From positions 4,911,501 to 4,975,500 of the forward strand of contig NC_091008.1 of assembly GCF_041146395.1 (NCBI RefSeq): DNA of 64,000 nucleotides. The letters are read 5' to 3'. Numbering within the stretch: position 1 is the first letter of the stretch; every line of letters begins with the position of its first letter. Positions 36,355-49,108 of the stretch are shown piece by piece. Below the pieces are notes generated by a model that had not been told where the DNA came from, ran no database searches, and saw only the letters and a list, made by a program, of their open reading frames with translations. The stretch comes from Eulemur rufifrons. Its lineage: Eukaryota > Chordata > Mammalia > Primates > Lemuridae. The translations under genes and the position numbers were made by a program.

Positions 36355-37870
36355 TACATTTTTGGGAAAAACCTTTCAAAAGACCACTTGCTGCTTGTGA
36401 TGTGAACACAGCACTTATTAAATAACTCAGCTTTACGTTTTGACCTTTCTTGCTTAAACATCTTAGTCATCTACTTTTCCATTTATCCCTCTTATTCCCA
36501 ACTCTGAAAATAATGACTTGTCAGTTTTTGGTAACGGGAAACAGGCTAGAGACACTGTACCTTCCGTTCCATTAAAATTTTCCAGGTTCCAATAAGAAGC
36601 ACATGTGACAGGCATTTCCTATCGTTACTATGCAAGTTTTAAGACCTAAGTCCCAAAAAGGCAGAACTTGAAATTGAACACAGGGGAAAAAAAAAAAAAA
36701 ATCCATAAAAAATTTTCATTAAAAATGGAAAAGAGTCCTCTAACTGGTAAAATGGTTTGTAGCTTACCCCAAAGGTCACTGAAATAACTCCATTATAAGA
36801 AAGGCTAATAAGTCTTTCCAGTTGCTCAATTAAATGAACGTGTTCTGCTATGTCTCCTACCTTGGGATGGGAACTTGGGGATTTGTGAATTGGGATAAGA
36901 AGTTCAAAAAGACTCCCCACCACGCGTGGTCACAGAAGTCTTTTGTGTCGACGGTTGTGCAGAGAGCAGAGGAAAAAACGGCTTGAGTTTTTTTTTTTCC
37001 CCATCAACGGCATCCCTCTACTCCTTGTTCGTAGGCATCCAGATTATTCTTCCTCCTTACCTAGCTCAGGTCCCCCAAGCTCGTGCCATCAGACCACAGT
37101 GTGTCCCCTGCTGCTCCTCCCTCCTGCAGTCACTTACAGTCCCCACCCCTCTGCCACTACGCCTGGCATTTTTTGGAGCAATTTTAATAATCCAAGAGAT
37201 GACCCACTTAAAACCCTGGGCTCCGAGTTCTGACCTCCTCACCTCTAGTTCTCTTTACTAACACCCCGACCACCTCCTCCCTGGAGGAGGTCCTGCCATT
37301 GCCAACATCCAAACTTGCCCCAAATCTCTACCCCGAGCATCTCACATCCTGGCCACTACTTACCTTTCTAGCTCATTCCTTCTGGTACCCATGCTCCAGT
37401 CACCCTTTGACCTCAACAGGACCTCCAAACTGCTAAGCCCACTACCCACCCCTGATCGCCACCTGTCTCTATCCATCGTCCATTTGTGCTCCTTTAGCTT
37501 CAGCGAAAGTCACTCCCTTGTAGACATTCTCAATCCCCTTGCTCCTCCGTTCCTTTCTCCCAGCCTTGGTTAAACTCAGCTTTCCACCGAGCACCGAGTA
37601 TAGCTGGGGGAAGGAAGCACAGCTACGCTAACTGGCTTCACTTTAAGTTCATGGCTCACATCCCAAGACGGGCCCTCGGTACTGATCATCCTACTACGTG
37701 CCACTTGTCAATTCAATATGTCACTTTCCTGAAACCTCTCCCATTCTTTCCCTTTCTCAGCTGGTAACTCCACAGCTCCATTCTCAAAGAAAACAAGAGT
37801 GATCAGAAGGTAACTTCTATATTCACCTGCCACGAGGTTCGCCTGTCTGGACAGCGCTTCTTCCAGATAC
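36355..37870. other. Intergenic stretch, pyrimidine-rich, unassigned
   Basis: About 36950-37780 is strikingly C/T-rich with many CTCC and CACC runs and reads like an ancient repeat, but I cannot name it. No exon is seen. Confidence 0.35.
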
Positions 37871-37874
37871 CCAC

Positions 37875-38080
37875 ATGGCTTTAGATCTCAGCTCAACGCT
37901 CGCCTTTTTGCAAGAGCTTCCCTGGTTCACAGCCACCGAAAACAGCATCATCAGTCCCCCTACCCGGCATGATTTACACTTGACAGATTACATAGAAACT
38001 TGTCTCTCTCACTCTAGAATGGAAGCTTTATGGAAGTGCGGTTTTATTTTGTGCCAGGAACAGTATCTGGCAAGTATTAA
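37875..38080 (+). repeat. L2 fragment
   Basis: GCAAGAGCTTCCCTGGTTCACA and CACTCTAGAATGGAAGCTTTATG are L2 3'-region blocks. An Alu is inserted directly after. Confidence 0.7.
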
Positions 38081-38090
38081 GTGCTTATAG

Positions 38091-38429
38091 GCCAGGCGCG
38101 GTGGCTCACGCCTGGAATCCTAGCACTCTGGGAGGCCGAGGTGGGAGGATGGCTCGAGGTAGGGGTTCGAGACCAGCCTGAGCAAGAGCAAGACCCCATC
38201 TCTACTAAAAATAGAAAGAAATTGGCTGGACAGCTAAAAATATATACAGAAAAAATTAGCCAGGTGTGGTGGCGCATGCCTGTAGTCCCAGCTACTCGGG
38301 AGGCTGAGGCAGGAGGATCGCTTGAGCCCAGGAGTTGGAGGTTGCTATGAGCGAGGCTGATGCCACGGCACTCTAGCCCGGGTGACAGAGTGAGACTCTG
38401 TCTCAAAAAAAAAAAAAAAAAAAAAAAAG
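38091..38429 (+). mobile_element. Full-length lemur-type Alu
   Basis: Complete copy with a 24-A tail. The 10-bp duplication GTGCTTATAG is perfect (38081-38090 and 38430-38439). Confidence 0.95.
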
Positions 38430-38744
38430 GTGCTTATAGATACTTATTGAACGAATGACAAAATACCCATAGACCAAAGATTTCTGTCTTTCTTAGAGAA
38501 GAAATATTGCACTTACTGTTGTAAAATTAGAGCGTACGGCTGCCTCACAGTGCTGCCGTTTCTCCTAATCTCTGGCTGGAGGCAGCGGGACACAGGGACC
38601 AACACAGTCCCGGGGTGGGAGTGGGTGGTGGGGAGAGAGAACATCTGGGCCTTTACTAGCAGCTCTGTCACTAATTACTAAGCAGTGTCATTTACGATGA
38701 GTCATTTAACCTCTCAACTTCCCATCAGGGAACGCGAGAGCGCT

Positions 38745-40150
38745 TTTATTTTTATCCAAAGAAAAGAGATGCTCGAAAGCACAAAACCAGCAAAAACCAC
38801 TCACCACACACACACACACACAGAGTCTTTTTCTTTGCAAAGTGTGTTGAAGGGGACTTTCAGAGGACACGGAATAAAATTCCATTCCACAATGTGACGG
38901 ATCATCAACAGTTTTTATAGTAAATACGCCGTTACTGTTATTTCTTGATCAGAATAAAATCACTCTCCAAACTCAAGATGGTAATCTTAAAGTCAATTAA
39001 ATGAATAGGATAGTCACATGTCATTAAAAGTTTCTTGCTATAAGTATGCGGAAAAATGTCTAATTTAAATGAGAAAGAACTTAAGATTATACGTAGTCAT
39101 TGAGAATAGTTTGAAAGTAGCACCATTTGTTTTTTAGGGTACAAACAGAATAAGTACTTGGTGAGGTCCACAGACAAATGAAAACGTACTGATTTACATG
39201 TATGACTAACTGAAACGCAATATCACTGCATTTCCCCAAGTAGTAAATTCAATATAACCTATATGTTAAAAAAAAAACCCACCAACCCCCACACAAAAAC
39301 AAACAAACAAAAAAACCCCCCCAAAAAACCACCAAACCATATTGTCAAGCAAAATATTTTTAATTAGTAGGCTGATCATAAATAAATCCACATAAAAGAT
39401 TTAACAGATTACAAAGAGTTTTGTGTTTCCTTTGTGGACTCAATTCATAATATGCATTAATCAACCTCATTCTCTAACTGTGACAAAAAGAGTTGTCATC
39501 CAACAATGCAGCACAGTTTAAGCAATTCATATTTTGTAGTTAAATTTTTACATTTTCTTTACAAATGTAACATTTATGTACATCATATATATATACTTTT
39601 TCTATAGTTCATGTACTGAAACTCTATTGGTTGTTTTTTTTTTTTTACAGGGAAAATGTTGAGTTCATTTAATGAATAAGAATCATTCCTTGTTAAAAAG
39701 TAATTCATATAAACGAGTTAACACGGTACCACTGCCTTTGGGCATCTCTTGTCAGAGTTCAAGTCCAGAGTGTTATGTTAATTATAAGAAGAAAGCATTT
39801 ATCTAATTTTACATTATGACGTATCATTGCACAGAGCTACGTGAATTTGCCAGCTTGCAATGAACAGCGCGTGGCACTGCCAGCCTGCCGGAAAGGGGTA
39901 GAACCCATTCAAAACCTACGTGGTGACGCGGCGTCAGCATTACCGCTAATTTAGGCTGGAGAAAACCTGCCACTTTCTTTCTCCCCCTGGCCCTGGTGCC
40001 AAAGCCCCAGACGCCAAAGGCCCAGGGCGCCGAGCACCGTGTCTCGTAACAACACAGGACTGCACCGAAATTGCCTAAGCGCTTCTCTGACAGATTAAGC
40101 TCTATACCTAGGTGTGGATTCTTTTTCTTCTTACTCGATGTGATTCCACT
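38745..40150 (-). other. SEC24B: SEC24B 3' UTR and downstream flank (end not fixed)
   Basis: No other exon is seen here. On the minus strand an ATTAAA lies at 39673-39668 and an AATAAA at 38750-38745; either could direct cleavage, giving a 3' UTR of roughly 0.5 or 1.4 kb. An A/C-rich low-complexity stretch at about 39266-39340 lies between them. The lower bound given is only the farther candidate signal. Confidence 0.4.
39266..39340. repeat. A/C-rich low-complexity tract
   Basis: Alternating A runs and C runs (AAAAACCCACC, AACAAACAAAC, CCCCCCC), possibly within the SEC24B 3' UTR. Confidence 0.8.
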
Positions 40151-40265
40151 TCACTTACAAATCTGCTGCTGAACGTGAAGCAGAAATTCATAGTAAGAGA
40201 ACGCAGCTTCTGTCCGGTCTTCGATCAAATGCTGAAAAAATTCCGTTTTGGCAGGACTCTCGTCT
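40151..40265 (-). CDS. SEC24B: SEC24B terminal coding exon with stop
   Basis: Completes Lys673, encodes residues 674-710 and ends in TGA at 40153-40151. The tail contains EFFQHLIEDRTEAAFSYYEF and ends QQQICK, the conserved C terminus of SEC24B. The acceptor is CTTCAG before 40265. The 3' UTR follows at lower coordinates. Confidence 0.97.
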
Positions 40266-40507
40266 CTGAAGAAGAGAAGAGGGCATCTGTCTAAAAATGC
40301 ATACTCTTAAAAAGAATAATTACACATTTAAAATAGTACTGATACCTGGAGACGTCAGAAAACGGAACTCGGGTTATGAATCAAGTGACGACATTCTAAC
40401 ACCAGAATATACTTTGCCATTATTTAAAGTTTGTTTTGAAGACAAGCAATTGCATACAGATTGCACGGGAAAAGGCGACTTCATGATTAACTTGCAAAAC
40501 TACTTAC

Positions 40508-40611
40508 TTCACCACGTGAAGGACTGGGCTCAATGGTCTGCTGTCTCTAAGCCACGTTATAAAGGATCTGGCTCTTTCCGATGAAAGCGTGTCTAGTTCT
40601 GGAAGATGTGT
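40508..40611 (-). CDS. SEC24B: SEC24B gelsolin-like exon 3
   Basis: Encodes residues 639-672 plus two bases of Lys673, from THLPELDTLSSERARSF to SPVLHVV. This is the final strand and helix of the gelsolin-like domain. The acceptor is CCCCAG before 40611 and the donor is GTAAGTA from 40507. Confidence 0.96.
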
Positions 40612-41479
40612 CTGGGGAAAGGAATTAGGAAATCATTTCCTTTCTTATAGACTTCAGCAGTATTTAGAACTAAATCATGGTTCCCGTTACCACCAAACAC
40701 CTGCCAGCACTCGGGTCCCCAGCCGCCAACAGCAGCAACAAGACAAACAAAATTCAAATGGTCGACAAATACGTTTCTATTTTCCTGGATAAGTCAATAC
40801 AATATGTTTAGTAAGTATTTATTCTACCTGAATATTGAGCTTTTCTGGATAAGTCAATAAAACGCACAATATTAATTAGCATGTCACTGGTGTTGTGTGG
40901 CACCTTTATGCTTCTTCTAAAGGAAATATTCAAATGAAGGGGATTACCATTGAGTCCAAATTCCCTTAACAATTATACATTATATCCTAGTCTGAAATTA
41001 GACGTTCTGGGAGAATTTCATTTAATTCATTTCCTTTAATCCTTAAAGTTCAAAGGTAAGGAATTTCAAAGAACAGTGTGGATGTGTAAAATGTATTTTA
41101 AAACTATATGCAAGACTATTTTAAAAAGATCTAAAAGTCTATTATTTGTGTGTGTGTATATATACACACACACGTATACATAAAGGTAAGATTTATTTTT
41201 CTTTTTAAAAGCCAACTTAATAGTAGACTAAATAATTCAAAGTATATATAGCATGTAATAAAATTTAAATTAAAATGTTTGTGTTAATTACATTCATAAT
41301 TCATGTCAGTGTTTAAAAAGTATAAAAACAAAAACATTTCCATTTTGATATAAATTTTTCAGATATTTTCTAAGTGTATACAGAGCTATTATTATTATAC
41401 ATACAAACACATTTTTAAAAATACAAATAGGGTCACATTATACTTATACATGTACTAGACTCTCTTCAGACTGTATTCG

Positions 41480-41616
41480 TTTTTTTTTTTTTGCCTTTTG
41501 AAAGAGACAGGGTCTCACTATGTTGCCCAGGCTGCAATGCAGTGGTTATTCACAGGCACAACCATAGCTCACTGCAGCCTTGAACTCCTGGGCTCTTCTT
41601 GTTTCAGTCTCCCAGT
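41480..41616 (-). mobile_element. Old Alu monomer in SEC24B intron
   Basis: A single arm in gene-sense orientation, 91 bases downstream of the exon ending at 41707. It ends at CAGTCTCCCAG. Confidence 0.7.
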
Positions 41617-41706
41617 CCACTAGGTTTTAGTCATTAACAAGCAAACACACACAAATAAGTCACAAACAAGCAAACAAAAAGTTAAAGTTGTACAAAACCC
41701 ACTGAC

Positions 41707-41799
41707 CATTTTCTGTGGTATGGATGCAAAATTAGGATACCCAAGCACGTCCTCTATGAAGTTATTGTCACAGCCTTTCCCAATCCAAATATAAAAAAC
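41707..41799 (-). CDS. SEC24B: SEC24B gelsolin-like exon 2
   Basis: Encodes residues 608-638, VFYIWIGKGCDNNFIEDVLG through SIPQKM. It carries the FYIWIGK strand of the gelsolin fold. The acceptor is TTTTTAG before 41799. The donor is GTCAGT from 41706, which lacks the common A at intron position 3. Confidence 0.96.
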
Positions 41800-42524
41800 C
41801 TAAAAACAAAAGGCAACAAAATATTAAAACTCCCTAATAGTAAAGAAAACCCATTATAGCTAATGTTCCTCAAGATTATCATGCATAAAAGAGGTAAAGT
41901 ATCTCAAATACAGTAGGGACAAACAGAAAAGTGACATGCAAACCTATCATTGGTACGTTGTAAATCTCCATCTAAGAATCTAGAGTGGTTCATATCTTCT
42001 TTGCTTAAATTCTAAGGTTTCCCATAAAATATATTTTACCTTCTTCTTTACTTACTTCCCCCATAGGAATGCAACGTTTTAATCGGGATAATCGACTCAC
42101 TGTTTCCCATCCACTATTTCAATTACTGTCTCTATATTTTAACTCATGTGTTTCCCTCTCTTCTGTGGCTGTCCTAATTCTCTTCCAGCTCATGAGGTAC
42201 CATTTTGAAGCTATCCTGACCATTCTGACACCCTTCACCGCTGGCCCTGTCCAGAGAGTTCTAATCTCCTAAATCATCAATGAAATTTCTGACAATGGAT
42301 GTAAGCTGAGCTAGGTGAACTCTTGCGGTCCTTTTAAATTTTATGATTCTGTATGGTAAAGTCCTTGAAGACAGGAATTTATCTCTTCTCTTTATCAAGT
42401 ATATATACTCCATGATAGTAAACAATCCATGGTATTATAGTTTATTAACCTATAATATACATCAGTATACAATTACGTCCAACTAGAAAAGTTTACAGTG
42501 AATTGACCTCTAGTACCAGTAACC

Positions 42525-42595
42525 AATCTTTTTTTTAAGAGACGGAGCTCGCTGTGCTGCCCAGGCTGGTTTCTAACTCTGGGCTCAAGCGTGCC
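42525..42595 (-). mobile_element. Alu scrap in SEC24B intron
   Basis: About 70 bases of degraded Alu arm (AGAGACGGAGCTCGCTGTG, GCCCAGGCTGG). Confidence 0.5.
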
Positions 42596-42806
42596 CGGCA
42601 CGGGGAGGTGCAAAGGCGCCAGGAAGGTCGGTAAGAGAGGGGAAGAAGAAAGGCTTTCTGGAAGAGACCACCAGGGAGCATCTACCCCCTTATCGCCTCT
42701 CAGTTCCCAATCCACCTTTCACTGTCTCCTCTAACAGGGCTGGACCCTCCAAGTGTTTCTTTTTCCCAGCTGAAACAGAGTGAAGCTTGTCATAGAGGGT
42801 GCTTAC

Positions 42807-42911
42807 AGAGCCACAGTCCATTAGGAAAGCGCCTTCTCTGGTCAGCTTCTCTGCGGACAGTTTTTGAAGAGGTGGCTGAGGCACAACCCTGTCATTAACG
42901 TGCACTGCGCC
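42807..42911 (-). CDS. SEC24B: SEC24B gelsolin-like exon 1
   Basis: Encodes residues 573-607 in 35 whole codons, GAVHVNDRVVPQPPLQKLSA through AFLMDCGS. It opens the gelsolin-like domain. The acceptor is TTTCAG before 42911 and the donor is GTAAGC from 42806. Both borders are phase 0. Confidence 0.97.
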
Positions 42912-43697
42912 CTGAAAAGACAAAGACAGAGTGTGAATGAGCTTACGTCGCTGCCGCCATAGACTGGGAGGGAATGGCTACTCTTTATGAAATACTGGAA
43001 AATGACCCTTGAGAGCTTCGTAGGATGCAAAAAATATTGATCATGTGTTACCATCTTGGCTGCAGAATCACGACCTTCAGATGTATTCAAATTAAAAAAG
43101 CGAAGACATGAATATGTAAAACAACCTATCACATTTCCTTCCCTTTTGGGGTTAGGATATACGAAAAGTGTAACTGTTGACTGCTGCACAGCAAGACACC
43201 TTTTACATTTCTTTAGTGACACAATACTATGCCTGGAATTCATACTAATTCCAAAGAATATAGTTTTCACATATGGAAGAAAAAAGACCCTCCACTACAT
43301 ATTGGCACACTGAAGTTATTATTGGATACCAGATTTGGTTTACTGTGTAATCAAAATTTCAACTGATCATATCAGAAACAGTCAATACCTACAAAATACA
43401 AACGGAAATGTCCACTCTACAACTTAGCTTTGTAATAAATATTATAACCAAACCCACAAGATAAATTACTTCTCATATGAAACCGTTTTTTAAAACTCCA
43501 TAACCACTGATAGTATCTGAGAGTCCCATCATCCAATCAGATCCAAAGCTTGTGTCCTTAATTCATGTATTACTACCATGGGGGTGGTGGGGAAGAATGG
43601 AAAAAAATAGTTGATATTATGTTATTGCCTTAACTGTAGAATCAAGACACTCAAGTATGCTCAAATTTAAAAATTTCAAAGGCATTAAGATGCCTAC

Positions 43698-43835
43698 CTC
43701 GTCTGTCAATCTGTCTATCCTGTATAAGTTGGGATGAATCATCTTCATCAGATGGACAAGTGGCTGAGACTTGATCTGACACATGGCGTACACGCGATCA
43801 TCCAGGCGTGTGCTTGTCCCCGTTCTAAATGCTTT
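43698..43835 (-). CDS. SEC24B: SEC24B helical-domain exon (138 nt)
   Basis: Encodes residues 527-572 in 46 whole codons, from KAFRTGTSTRLDDRVY to RIDRLTDE. It contains HLMKMIHPNLYRI, a hallmark near the end of the helical domain. The acceptor is TTGTAG before 43835 and the donor is GTAGGC from 43697. Both borders are in phase 0, so skipping this exon would keep the frame. Confidence 0.97.
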
Positions 43836-43919
43836 CTACAAGGAAAAAGATACATGTTTTGAAGTAAAATATAAATATTAAAGCAAATAGGTATTATCAG
43901 TCCTGGAAAAAGCATGGAA

Positions 43920-44130
43920 TTCAAATCAGACACACCGGGAGTCAACTCTCAGCTCTACAATGGAGCAAGTTGCTTAGCTTCTCTGAACTGTACTGTCCCC
44001 GTAAGACAGAAGGAAAATAACACCTCCCTAGGTGGCTGTGAGGATTAAATAAGACGATAGCTACAATGGTGCCTGGGACATGGAAAGATGTTTGGTAAAT
44101 ATTAGATCCTGTCCTGAGAATCTCTTTAGA
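43920..44130 (-). repeat. MIR fragment in SEC24B intron
   Basis: Reverse MIR order: CTTAGCTTCTCTGAACTG, CCTCCCTAGGTGGCTGTGAGGA and GATGTTTGGTAAATATTAG. Confidence 0.7.
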
Positions 44131-44154
44131 AGGACAAATTAAGAGTGAGCTATG

Positions 44155-44493
<339 letters not shown>

Positions 44494-44752
44494 AAGAGTG
44501 AGCTATGACCGCACCATTATTCAAATTGCTCACACATACAGAACAAAGAGAACATACGGTTTCACTAGAGTCATCGTGTATTTAGATACCTTCATTTTCC
44601 ATTGACCTGTCTCTTTGGCTTTTCCAATGCTAGAGTGTATAATCCCTCTAGTTAAGTATTACAGAACAACCACCTGGATCGCATTTTTTTCATATATGTA
44701 TTTGAAAAAATTTCAAAACCCTTATGAAATAAAACAGTGCATGGAAAGCCAC

Positions 44753-44928
44753 CTGTTTGAGAAGGGCCAAGACGTAGAGAGGGAACAGCTTGAGGGAGCT
44801 GGGCGCTACCAGCGCGGAGTGCTGCAGATTGGAGACGGTCGAGCCGTAGGCCGACAGCGGGTCCACGACGGCGTTCACCAAGGCGTCCCTGGCATCCGAC
44901 AGACTCGACGAAACCGACCGATCCACAG
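44753..44928 (-). CDS. SEC24B: SEC24B helical-domain exon
   Basis: Completes Ala468 and encodes residues 469-526, VDRSVSSSLSDARDALV to YVLALLKQ. It includes the helical-domain core, with APSSLKLFPLYVLALLK conserved across SEC24 paralogues. The acceptor is TCACAG before 44928 and the donor is GTGGC from 44752, a weaker donor than most in the gene. Confidence 0.96.
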
Positions 44929-45009
44929 CTGTGAAGCAACCGAAATGAAAAGCATTTCACCATTAGATTCCAATAAGCACAGTATCAAATGTGTAAGTAG
45001 TATTTAAAA

Positions 45010-45760
45010 AAAAAAAAAACAAAATTTGAGTTTTTAGCATGGAAAAATGCACTTCTGATCCCTCAGTTCAAATGTCTTAATATACATTTTTTTCTGAACT
45101 AAATCTGACAATCAGAACAAGCTTAGGTTCTTTTGGACGTTTTTGTTTTAATCTCTTAAGTCTAAAACACTTAGCCACCACTGATGTTAGGGAATGTATA
45201 CTGTCCGTCTACTGAGAAAGCCCTGGGCAGGTTCCCAGTATTCCAATGGAAGTCACGTGCATCATTTTTTCCTGCACAATCAATGTAGATTCTCCAATCT
45301 GAGTTATTATCCCTTGTGATCCTCTAAAATCTTCTTTACAGAGCATTCTAGGTCAACAAATTTTTGAAGAGGGCAAAATGAACATAGGTTTTCCACGCAG
45401 ACATTGAAGAGACGTATCAATGTGAAGCTTATTTTCCTTCAGGAATATATTTTATTAAAATAGAGATAACCTATGCATACGCCTAAGCATTAAAAATAAA
45501 ATTAGACTGAAAAACAGTTATGGTATAATTAATTCAAAATCTAGATACAAAACGATAGTTAAAAAACTGGGATCCTTTAGCGAATGTTATTATAAATTTG
45601 TCCCAAATGAGTATTAATGACGGTTTTTCTCTAGGACTTCATGAGAAATAGCAAGACTTATTTCATGTCTAAATTAATCTATAAGGCAAATTTGTTAACA
45701 ACAAAACATTCAGTGCTATATTAATTCCCTAAAGGATTCTTTTTAAAGCTGACATACGGT
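45010..45760. other. SEC24B intron stretch without recognised feature
   Basis: A/T-rich intron sequence between exon 44753-44928 and an old L1 piece. Confidence 0.4.
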
Positions 45761-46125
45761 AAAATCTGTATTTTGAGCATGGTTCTATGGTGGTTATGTG
45801 TTGAGTACACAGTCTCTTTTTGGTACAACCCCACTCTGTCTCAACCCCGGCAATCACTGATCTATTCTCCACCTGATAGTTTTCTCTTTTCCTGAATGTC
45901 ATCCAGATAGAATCGTAGCTATGCACTTTTTAAATCTAGCTTCTTTCACTTAGCACAATGTCTTTAAGAGTCATGAATGTTTGTTCAAGTATTGGATAGT
46001 TCGCTCCTTGCCATTGCTGAGTTGTATTACAGTGCATGGGTATACACCATAGTTTGTGCATACATTGATTAGCTGAAGAACATTGAGGTTTTTACCAGTT
46101 TTTAGTGATTACGAATTCCCCAAAA
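45760..46125 (-). mobile_element. Old L1 3' fragment in SEC24B intron
   Basis: Reverse L1 3' UTR-type text: TCACTTAGCACAATGTC, TGCTGAGTTGTATTACAGTGC. Confidence 0.65.
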
Positions 46126-46305
46126 GATTTTTAAACTAAGAATTAGCAAGAAACATCAGAACAGTCTAACTGACACTGCGGTGAATAAAAATGTGAAGCA
46201 TATACTTTTTGAATAAGAGATTTCTAAGGTAAAAGAAAAACAACCTGGCTTCGGTTTTGAAGAGAGAAAAATGTGTTTCACCTATTCCTTCATTTTTTGA
46301 CTCAC

Positions 46306-46416
46306 CCATGTTTGCCAGGAGGCAGATGGCGGCTTGTACATCCACTCCTGCGTACACATCTGCCAGCGAACTTACCACTGGCAAGCAGAGCGTGTGCACT
46401 CTGATCCTCCGCTCAC
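46306..46416 (-). CDS. SEC24B: SEC24B beta-sandwich to helical exon
   Basis: Completes Gly431, encodes residues 432-467 and gives one base of Ala468. It starts ERRIRVHTLCLPV, the last beta strand, and ends with the first helix, AICLLANM. The acceptor is TTCAG before 46416 and the donor is GTGAG from 46305. Confidence 0.96.
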
Positions 46417-46878
46417 CTGAACAGAACCATGAATGAGTGGTATTGCAAAATACACGGCACCAGAACAGAAACAAAGCAACCATGTCAAAATTTTATTCGA
46501 GCTATTGTTTTGGCTGGATTCAATCACCAAGAAGATTGTGAAATGCAAAAATAAAGTTTCCTGGTTAACATGCTTTAAAGAAAATCACACACTCTCGAAT
46601 CTAAAGGTAGACTTAGGAACATATACTATAGTTCATATACAGTTGAACGTTAAGTTCTAGCTTGTATTTTAACAAACCACATCCGACAGAATAAAATTAT
46701 CAGAAAATGTAAGACGGTCAAATAACAAACGAAGGCCTTAATTGCTATGCAGTTGTTAACTTTATGGGGCAAGAAATAATGCAAAGGAAAGATGGCAGAG
46801 CTGGATTTAGCATGAATTGTTTGCCAGAAACATACAATCCTAGGGATGGAATCTCCCACAAATCAAAAAAAGTATATC

Positions 46879-47222
46879 GGCCGGACGCGGTGGCTCACGC
46901 CTGTAATCCTAGCACTCTGGGAGGCCGAGGCGGGTGGATCGCTCAAGGTCAGGAGTTCGAGACCAGCCTGAGCAAGAGTGAGACCCCATCTCTACTAAAA
47001 ATAGAAAGACATTATATGGACAACTAAAAATCTATATAAAAAAATTAGCCGGGCATAGTGGCGCATGCCTGTAGTCCCAGCTACTTGGGAGGCTGAGGCA
47101 GTAGGATAGCTTAAGCCGAGGAGTCTGAGGTTGCTGTGAGCTAGGCTGACGCCACGGCACTCTAGCCTGGGCAACAAAGTGAGACTCTGTCTCAACAACA
47201 ACAACAACAACAAAAAAAAAAA
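46879..47222 (+). mobile_element. Full-length lemur-type Alu, antisense in SEC24B
   Basis: Complete copy with a CAA-repeat tail, ending 180 nt from the donor of exon 47403-47576. AAGTATATCG before it and AATTATATCG after it are a probable duplication. Confidence 0.93.
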
Positions 47223-47402
47223 TTATATCGTTTAAAGATTCAAAAGTGAGTGTTAAAAAAAAGAAAGAAAATAACAGGACATATATTTGATTAACGAATG
47301 CAAATTCCATTACTTCCCATTGTTCTCCCCGCCCCACTGAAGAGCGTGGGACGGGAGGGGGGACTGGCGCTGCAGGCTGAACTTCACCTCTGTCACCGTT
47401 AC

Positions 47403-47576
47403 CTTTGCTCGATGTGTATAGCAGGGCCGTCTGAAAACACACCAAGGACGTATCTGTCAGACTTTCTTCGATCGACAGCTGCACCGCGAACCCGGCATCA
47501 GGGTTGATGTTGGCAAGGGACAATAAATCGGTGGAACGGACAAAGAAGTTTCCATGAAAAGTGTGCATTGAAAGAC
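47403..47576 (-). CDS. SEC24B: SEC24B beta-sandwich exon
   Basis: Completes Gly373, encodes residues 374-430 and gives one base of Gly431. It carries MHTFHGNFFVRSTDLLSL and FAVQLSIEESL, the core of the beta-sandwich. The acceptor is TTTTAG before 47576 and the donor is GTAACG from 47402. An antisense Alu ends 180 nt past the donor. Confidence 0.97.
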
Positions 47577-47773
47577 CTAAAAAAGAGAAAACTTCATATA
47601 AAAGATGAAGGTAACAGCAGGATCTTTAGCTCAAGCTAAAGTTACTTTTTAAAGTCACAGAGGTCTCTGATTTTGAATCAAAAAGCTAACCGGGGAGTAC
47701 GGTTGAAGTGTAGGCAGAGTTTCTAAAATACTAACTCAAACAACCAATACAGCTTATATATTAATAAAAGGCA

Positions 47774-48095
47774 GGCTGGGAGAGGTGGCTCATGCCTGTA
47801 ATCCTAGCACTCTGGGAGGCCGAGGCGGGTGGATCGCTCGAGGTCAGGAGTTTGAGACCAGCCTGAGCAAGAGCAAGACCCCGTCTCTACTAAAAAAAAT
47901 AGAAAGAAATGATCTGGACAGCTAAAAATATACATAGAAAAAATTAGCCGGGCATGGTGGTGCATGCCTGTAGTCCCAGCTACTCGGGAGGCTGAGGCAG
48001 GAGGATCGCTTGAGCCCAGGAGTTGGAGGTTGCTGTGAGCTAGGCTGACGCTACAGCACTCTAGCCTGGGCAACAGAGTAAGACTCTGTCAAAAA
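47774..48095 (+). mobile_element. Full-length lemur-type Alu, antisense in SEC24B
   Basis: Begins GGCTGGGAGAGGTGGCTC and has both arms, the linker and a 15-A tail. Confidence 0.92.
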
Positions 48096-48491
48096 AAAAA
48101 AAAAACCAACGCAGACTATACATTTAATTTATATTGATACCTAATCTTATTAACATTTCTCATATGTGATTTGAAGTCAGACATAGACCTAATGTACAAA
48201 ATTAAATAAATGAAGGTTACCACACAGCTCATCTCAGACTTAAAATAAGGGATCAGAATCCCTCCCCAAAAAATTCGCATAAAACCAAGGAAATATAAAT
48301 TAAATAATTATGAAGGCAAAGATCCTTAATTTGACAATTTTCATTTAAGATCTTCCCTATTCTCCTAATTCTCTTTCTCGAATGATTTCCAATATAAGCT
48401 TTCTTAGGTTCTTTCTGAGTAAAGCAAAACATTACTTTTGTCCACTTATTCAAGTTATTTTAAAAAATTGGGCGATTAGTCAGTAACTATA

Positions 48492-48791
48492 ACTATATAT
48501 ATATATAGAGAGAGAGAGAGAGTTTTTTAGAGACTGGATCTCACTCTGTTGTCCAGTCTAGAGTACAGTGTCATGATTATAGCTCACTGCAGCCTTGAAC
48601 TCCTGGGCTCAAGTGATCCTCCTGCCTCAGCCTCCTGAGCAGCTAGGACTATAGGTGTGCGCCACCACACCTGGCTAATTTTTCTTATTCTTTTGTAGAG
48701 AGGGGGCGTTGCTATGTTGCCCAGGCTGGTCTTGAACTCCTGGGCTCAAGCAAAGTGCTGGGATTACAGACAGGACCCACCGTGCCTGGCC
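48492..48791 (-). mobile_element. Old Alu with (TA)(GA) tail, gene-sense
   Basis: Diverged J-like Alu whose tail has decayed to TATATA/GAGAGA. The duplication CAGTAACTATA is perfect (48481-48491 and 48792-48802). Confidence 0.88.
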
Positions 48792-48949
48792 CAGTAACTA
48801 TATGTATTTATAACAGGGTGGGAGCTAAGTGGAGCAAACAGAAAGTCTTCCAGATGAACAGTCATCATCATAGGTAGGCAATACACGAAATGCTTCTTGA
48901 TTTTGATATAAGTATTTAACATAGAGCATTAAATTTTACAACTTCATAC

Positions 48950-49108
48950 CTTTAGTACACCTTATTCTCATAACAGCTTCGAATCCAATTTTTCTTGTGA
49001 GATACCGTTTTAGGTCTTTTTGTAACTTTTCTGCTTGTGAAGGGTTGTGAGTGTAGTGGAAAGACGGATAATAATAGATGCATCCCGCAGAATACTTGGA
49101 CATGCAAG
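48950..49108 (-). CDS. SEC24B: SEC24B trunk to beta-sandwich exon
   Basis: Completes Ala320, encodes residues 321-372 and gives one base of Gly373. It begins CMSKYSAGCIYYYPSFHYT and ends AVMRIRCTK, so it spans the end of the trunk and the first beta-sandwich strands. The acceptor is AAAG before 49108 and the donor is GTATGA from 48949. Confidence 0.96.

Noticed and set aside
36950..37780. Pyrimidine-rich stretch considered as a gene or LTR
   Set aside because: Open frames are short and overlapping, and no LTR ends or target duplication were found.
40112..40792. Plus-strand open frames over the last SEC24B exons
   Set aside because: They are antisense shadows of the minus-strand exons, which have conserved sequence and splice sites.
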